64,000 nucleotides of DNA from Mesobacillus sp. S13. Lineage in GTDB: Bacteria; Bacillota; Bacilli; Bacillales; Cytobacillaceae. Below the pieces are notes generated by a model that searched no databases, was not told the origin of the DNA, and worked only from the letters and a program-made list of their open reading frames with translations. The position numbers were made by a program, and so were the translations under genes. The DNA lies in NCBI RefSeq assembly GCF_020422885.1, contig NZ_CP084622.1, positions 2,623,001 through 2,687,000 on the forward strand, in the 5' to 3' direction. Of the stretch, positions 60,543-64,000 are shown piece by piece (the stretch's first letter is position 1; every line of letters starts with the position of its first letter).

Positions 60543-61595
60543 CTACAAAAGCTTTTTCACAGCTTTTTCTGTGTCAGTCTTTCTGTTTTGATATTGATCA
60601 ATCAATTCGTTGAGTCGATGAAGCTGAAAAGCGTAGTCATAAATGGCTGACCCGATGATGATGAGTCGCAATCGGTCATTCCGTTCAATTGAGGTGTCCT
60701 CTAGGATTGATTCAAGGAATAGCCCGCTATTTTCAAGAAATCCTTCCGAATCTAGTTCTCTGATTTTTCCTGAATATTTAAGCAGGATCATTTCATGATA
60801 TTGAATAAGTTCTTCGAATTGATCATCAAATTCATTCGTCTCTTGCTGTTCAGGACGGCTTTGAAAAAAATGATCTTCTACGATATCCAGCAGTCTTAAG
60901 CCCTGATGAAGACAGGCAAGCATCTGCTTAAACAATACCAGTTCCCTGATATCAAAATGTTTTATCTTTGATATCTTCATTCTTTCCTCATCTAGTATTT
61001 TATAGAGTTCTTCAAGCTTAGTAATATCTTTTCTAAGTTGACTCCATTGGCCCTGAAATGTCTTTTCAGTCAGCTCATTCGATATGGCTGTTCTGATTAG
61101 CAAAGACATGTTTCTAAAAGTGCTGTCCATTTTTTCGGTGAAATTTTTATTGAAATTTGGCGGCGAGATGATTAGATTAACAAGGAATGCTGAACCCATC
61201 CCTACAAGTACGATGAGGAATTTGTTTGCAGCTGCTACTACTCCATTAAATTCTTGGGAGCTCATCATAATCAAAACGGTAATAAGCGTTAAGGATAAAG
61301 AACTTTCCATTTTTAGCTTCAAGCTGATGATGATGACTATTACTGTTACAAGCCCGATTACAATCGGGTTATTCCCGAATAAAAAAATCGATGCAATCGC
61401 GATGATCGCGCCGAGTGTATTTGCCTGAAACTGCTCTAATACTTGTTTCCACGAACGATAGATCGAAGGCTGGATCGTAAATGTAGCGGCAATAGCTGCA
61501 AAAACCGCTGGCTCCAACCCTATCCAGTTTGTTATGTATAATGCCAGTGCTACGGCCAATCCAGTTTTTATTACCCTGGGACCTAAAGTAATCAT
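60543..61595 (-). CDS. Aromatic acid exporter family / FUSC-like membrane protein (YgaE-type)
   Basis: 350 residues. About five to six membrane helices within the first 150 residues (VIKTGLAVALALYITNWIG, FAAIAATFTIQPSIYRSW) followed by a long helical cytoplasmic part, the half-size arrangement of the aromatic acid exporter family. Similar to B. subtilis YgaE (UPF0421) as far as I can judge. The substrate is unknown. GAGTGAGGGG lies before the ATG. Confidence 0.83.
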   Translation of the reverse strand: MITLGPRVIKTGLAVALALYITNWIGLEPAVFAAIAATFTIQPSIYRSWKQVLEQFQANTLGAIIAIASIFLFGNNPIVIGLVTVIVIIISLKLKMESSLSLTLITVLIMMSSQEFNGVVAAANKFLIVLVGMGSAFLVNLIISPPNFNKNFTEKMDSTFRNMSLLIRTAISNELTEKTFQGQWSQLRKDITKLEELYKILDEERMKISKIKHFDIRELVLFKQMLACLHQGLRLLDIVEDHFFQSRPEQQETNEFDDQFEELIQYHEMILLKYSGKIRELDSEGFLENSGLFLESILEDTSIERNDRLRLIIIGSAIYDYAFQLHRLNELIDQYQNRKTDTEKAVKKLL

Positions 61596-61770
61596 TAAAA
61601 CCCCTCACTCTCTATGGAGAACGATTTTATTCTAACATATCCTATTTGTAAGTGATAAAAGCTAACTAGAGATTCCTGCTGATAGAAGGTATTTTTAAGC
61701 ACGAATAGATTATCTTTCCCTATAGCGGGAAATAATATGCAAGCAGCTTTTAATAAAAGGTGGGAACAAC

Positions 61771-63453
61771 ATGGTAAATATCGACCGAAAACATGATCCA
61801 ACAAAAAATGCTGAACTGATCTCCCGTTTATCAGAAGAGAAGCTTAATATATTTGAATTAGTTCAGGAGACAAATGAATTGTTTAGGGAAGCAAGTGCAG
61901 ATTACAAACCTATTAATGTAAAAAATAATACAAGCTTTTCTTCAGTTCTCAGAAATCTCAGTGCAAGTTTCCGAAGAATCATCCAGACAAAATCAGCATT
62001 TGACCACGGTAAACCATTCGGTACTGTTGTTGATAAGAACGGCAATGTTTTCCCTCAATGGCTTGAGGGACTGAATGAAGAGTACAAAACTTTACTAAAA
62101 GAAATTAATCGAGAGGTTCATATAGAGGATTTTGGCGCACTTGGAGATGGAAAAACTGATTGCACAGATGCCTTCAAAATGGCCCTTGGCAAAGGTCGTG
62201 TGAAAGTTCATATTCCGGAGGGAGTATATGTTGTAAAAGAAATCAAACTGCCATCCTTCACCTATTTGCTTGGTGCAGGAAAAGGAAAAACAATCATCAA
62301 GCTTCATGATTCCGCCCCTAAAAGCAGGAGACTCCTGACAAACAAAAACCATCGTACTGGAAACAGGAATGTCCATGTAAAAGGAATGACCCTGGATTGG
62401 AATGTCGAACGTTTGGGAAGTGCCGAAAAGACCAGTACCTGGGGAAATCATTCCAGCTGCCTGCTTTTTGCCAATGTAAAGTATGGTTGGATAAAGGATG
62501 TTGAAGCAGTTAACCCAGGCTTGCATTGCTTTGACATCTCTTCTCCTTTGTACAATTATTATGGTGATGGTTATCGGGCCCGAGGCGGCAGTGAGTTTAT
62601 CTGGCTGGACAATCTGAACGGACATGGTTTCGGAGATGACGGCATTACCACTCACCATAGTGATAATATTTTCATTTCGAATTGCCATATGTGTGATCCA
62701 AGCGGTAAAACACATAAAGAGGGATTTTCAAATTCAAATGGCATTGAAATAGACGATGGATCCCGAAATGTTTGGCTACTGAACAACTCATCAGCAAGAT
62801 GCTTTGGAGGAGTAGAAATCAAGGCTCATCATAACTCTTCAGCAGCCAGCAATGTTGTCATCATTGGCCATCTATCTGTCAATGACAATCGATCCTTCAA
62901 TTTCAGGCATATAGGGCACCACAAGGAAAATGATCCCGAATCCAAAACAGCCGTCAATATTCAGGCAGCCAATATTATCTCCTTTAAGCCGGTTCATACC
63001 AAGTTGTACGCAAATTCGTCTCCCAGAGCAATGGTCGTGTCTGCTTATAAAAATGTAGCAGTAAACCATTTTACTGTGATTGGTGACCCTTCATATGACT
63101 ATGGCGGTGAACCAGCAATCGCGCTTCAATATCGCTCTAGAAATATCATACTCAAAAATGTGAAAATAAGCGGGTTTACAAGTGCAGAATCAGATATTAA
63201 AGTATTTGGGGGCAGCAATCATGCTGACCATATTAAAATCAGGAACATGATTTCAAGACACTCCGCACCTAAAGCTATCCATATAGGGAAAGGAGTCAAA
63301 AGGGCTGAAATTGAGAAGGTTTATGCAGAGGCTGTAAACGGACAGGCGGTAGTTGAACTTGCAGAAAATAAAGCCTTGTTGAATGAAATAGACTCAAATG
63401 GGTTCAAGCAGTTGCTGTTAAAGCACTCTAGCGAAGAACAGACAACTGTTTAA
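61771..63453 (+). CDS. Right-handed beta-helix protein, pectate-lyase-3/YobO-like
   Basis: 560 residues. Residues 1-110 are a helical, charged arm (SEEKLNIFELVQETNELFRE). Then IEDFGALGDGKTDCTDAFKMAL, the conserved start of Pectate_lyase_3/phage appendage beta-helices, followed by parallel beta-helix coils rich in N and G (GHGFGDDGITTHHSDNIFISN, SNGIEIDDGSRNVWLLNNSS). There is no signal peptide. B. subtilis YobO and phage pre-neck appendage proteins share this build; it may degrade or bind a polysaccharide. A DDG/H pair in the middle is a plausible active site. AAAGGTGG lies before the ATG. A dispersed repeat follows 43 bases after the stop. Confidence 0.84.
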   Translation: MVNIDRKHDPTKNAELISRLSEEKLNIFELVQETNELFREASADYKPINVKNNTSFSSVLRNLSASFRRIIQTKSAFDHGKPFGTVVDKNGNVFPQWLEGLNEEYKTLLKEINREVHIEDFGALGDGKTDCTDAFKMALGKGRVKVHIPEGVYVVKEIKLPSFTYLLGAGKGKTIIKLHDSAPKSRRLLTNKNHRTGNRNVHVKGMTLDWNVERLGSAEKTSTWGNHSSCLLFANVKYGWIKDVEAVNPGLHCFDISSPLYNYYGDGYRARGGSEFIWLDNLNGHGFGDDGITTHHSDNIFISNCHMCDPSGKTHKEGFSNSNGIEIDDGSRNVWLLNNSSARCFGGVEIKAHHNSSAASNVVIIGHLSVNDNRSFNFRHIGHHKENDPESKTAVNIQAANIISFKPVHTKLYANSSPRAMVVSAYKNVAVNHFTVIGDPSYDYGGEPAIALQYRSRNIILKNVKISGFTSAESDIKVFGGSNHADHIKIRNMISRHSAPKAIHIGKGVKRAEIEKVYAEAVNGQAVVELAENKALLNEIDSNGFKQLLLKHSSEEQTTV

Positions 63454-63495
63454 TATAAAGTTCTGTTATTACTGATTGTTGATTTTACATTGTTT

Positions 63496-63690
63496 GAAAA
63501 ATAAACGAAAAAATTCCGCTTAAATAAATAACGACCCTTATTTTCTTAAAAATAAGGGTCGTTTTTCCGGTTAAATCGTTTTATTTTTTCTTTTTTAAAG
63601 CAGTTAACCGGAATATCTCCGCCTATTTATGCTTCAGAAGCTTGCTTTGTATACAATAGCCGAAAATCCTCCGCTTATGAATTCTCATAC
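63496..63690 (+). repeat. Dispersed intergenic repeat, copy C (about 195 bp)
   Basis: Third copy of the element at 3786-3990 and 23751-23956. It starts GAAAAATAAACGAAAAAATTCC and has a perfect 15-bp hairpin stem, AACGACCCTTATTTT / AAAATAAGGGTCGTT (63530-63563), followed by TTTCC; then AGTTAACCGGAATATCTCCG; and it ends ATCCTCCGCTTATGAATTCTCATA. It is the best preserved of the three. Would terminate the beta-helix gene. From 63691 to 63751 nothing else is seen. Confidence 0.82.
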
Positions 63691-63751
63691 GCACTCGAAA
63701 ACCAAAAACTGAGCCAAATAATTCAGGAAGCAAAGTGATCTGCTTCCTAAA

Positions 63752-64000
63752 TTATGAAAGAACCCATTTCACGATGGCCTGTGCCACACCATTTTCTCGA
63801 TTTGTACCTGTGATATCATCGGCAGCTTCTTTTACAGTTTCCTGTGCATTTCCCATAGCAATGCCAAGGCCTGCTTCCGTAATCATGGCAATATCATTTA
63901 GGCTGTCACCTACAGCCATCACATTGTCCATCGATATCCCCAGAAGTTCGCATACCTTTTCCAAGCCCTTTGCCTTATTAATGCCAAGTGCGTTGACTTC
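63752..64000 (-). CDS. HAD-superfamily hydrolase, Cof/YidA type, C-terminal part
   Basis: The frame is open to the window edge, so the N-terminal two thirds are missing; 82 residues are visible. ALGINKAKGLEKVCELLGIS and VMAVGDSLNDIAMITEAGLG give motif III (lysine) and motif IV (GDSxND) of the Cof-type sugar-phosphate/pyridoxal-phosphate phosphatases, and GIAMGNAQETVKEAADDITG is the usual end. The substrate is unknown. Confidence 0.93.
   Translation of the reverse strand, partial: EVNALGINKAKGLEKVCELLGISMDNVMAVGDSLNDIAMITEAGLGIAMGNAQETVKEAADDITGTNRENGVAQAIVKWVLS

Noticed and set aside
61771..63453. Beta-helix gene as sign of a prophage
   Set aside because: No capsid, tail, integrase or lysis genes are near; YobO-like genes also occur alone in Bacillus chromosomes.

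Overview
This 64-kb window is chromosomal DNA of a low-GC Gram-positive, endospore-former-type bacterium of the Bacillaceae (Bacillus, Mesobacillus or Neobacillus kind). The evidence is strong AGGAGG-type ribosome binding sites with frequent TTG/GTG starts, a sigma-B-type promoter before a CsbD gene, a DesK-DesR-Des cold-response locus, a preQ1-I riboswitch before queCDE, and many families typical of bacilli (DUF3231, DUF4023, DUF2294, CBO0543). No rRNA, tRNA, prophage or CRISPR array is visible. Most of the window is ordinary core and near-core genome, with a few unusual proteins and several non-coding repeat structures.

Layout. 1-8.5 kb: a cut-off coiled-coil protein, a secreted glycerophosphodiesterase, a flavin oxidase, an AbrB-type membrane protein, a DUF3231 protein, a GAF-GGDEF diguanylate cyclase, and an HTH protein fused to a degenerate F1-ATPase beta-like domain. 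8.6-16.6 kb: CsbD, PssA, DUF2062, an oligo-1,6-glucosidase with its LacI-type regulator and two operators, a small unlisted 53-aa gene, a phosphatase, an acetyltransferase, a DUF4023 peptide and a DEAD-box helicase. 16.7-18.7 kb: a 53-bp tandem repeat array split by an intact IS256-family element, with an 8-bp target duplication and the repeat phase kept exactly. 18.7-22.3 kb: a UvrC-like nuclease domain, then des-desK-desR with two abutting palindromes upstream of des. 22.5-28.6 kb: a small G39P-like protein, a short-chain dehydrogenase, an orphan pair of Opp-type ABC permeases, and the preQ1-controlled queC-queD-queE-transporter operon. 28.6-46.7 kb: mostly single small metabolic or unknown genes, including tandem paralogous membrane proteins, an HD-GYP phosphodiesterase, an esterase with a damaged 5' end, an alkyltransferase-like protein and PEP carboxylase. 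47-56 kb: one gene of about 9.1 kb for a giant secreted subtilisin-family protease with a PQQ-type propeller and five copies of a roughly 375-residue supermodule. 56-64 kb: a Clp_N-GNAT fusion, an EamA/EmrE-type transporter, an M48 protease with ankyrin repeats plus an RDD protein, an aromatic-acid-exporter-type protein, a YobO-like beta-helix protein and the end of a HAD phosphatase.

How the parts connect. Clear functional groups are the DesKR-Des membrane-fluidity circuit, queuosine/preQ1 synthesis with a probable precursor transporter under one riboswitch, the alpha-glucoside regulator with its glucosidase, the M48-ankyrin/RDD pair, and cyclic-di-GMP turnover by unlinked GGDEF and HD-GYP proteins. 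A dispersed repeat of about 200 bp occurs three times in the same orientation, each time just downstream of a plus-strand gene and each time carrying a perfect or near-perfect hairpin. Together with the 53-bp array and a 191-bp element with inverted ends at 60.3 kb, it forms the main non-coding content not explained by genes.

The strongest candidates for undescribed biology are the HTH-F1-beta-like regulator with AT-rich palindromes upstream, the giant modular protease, the Clp_N-GNAT fusion, the M48-ankyrin/RDD pair and the three-copy dispersed repeat. All calls come from reading the sequence alone; no database search was run.
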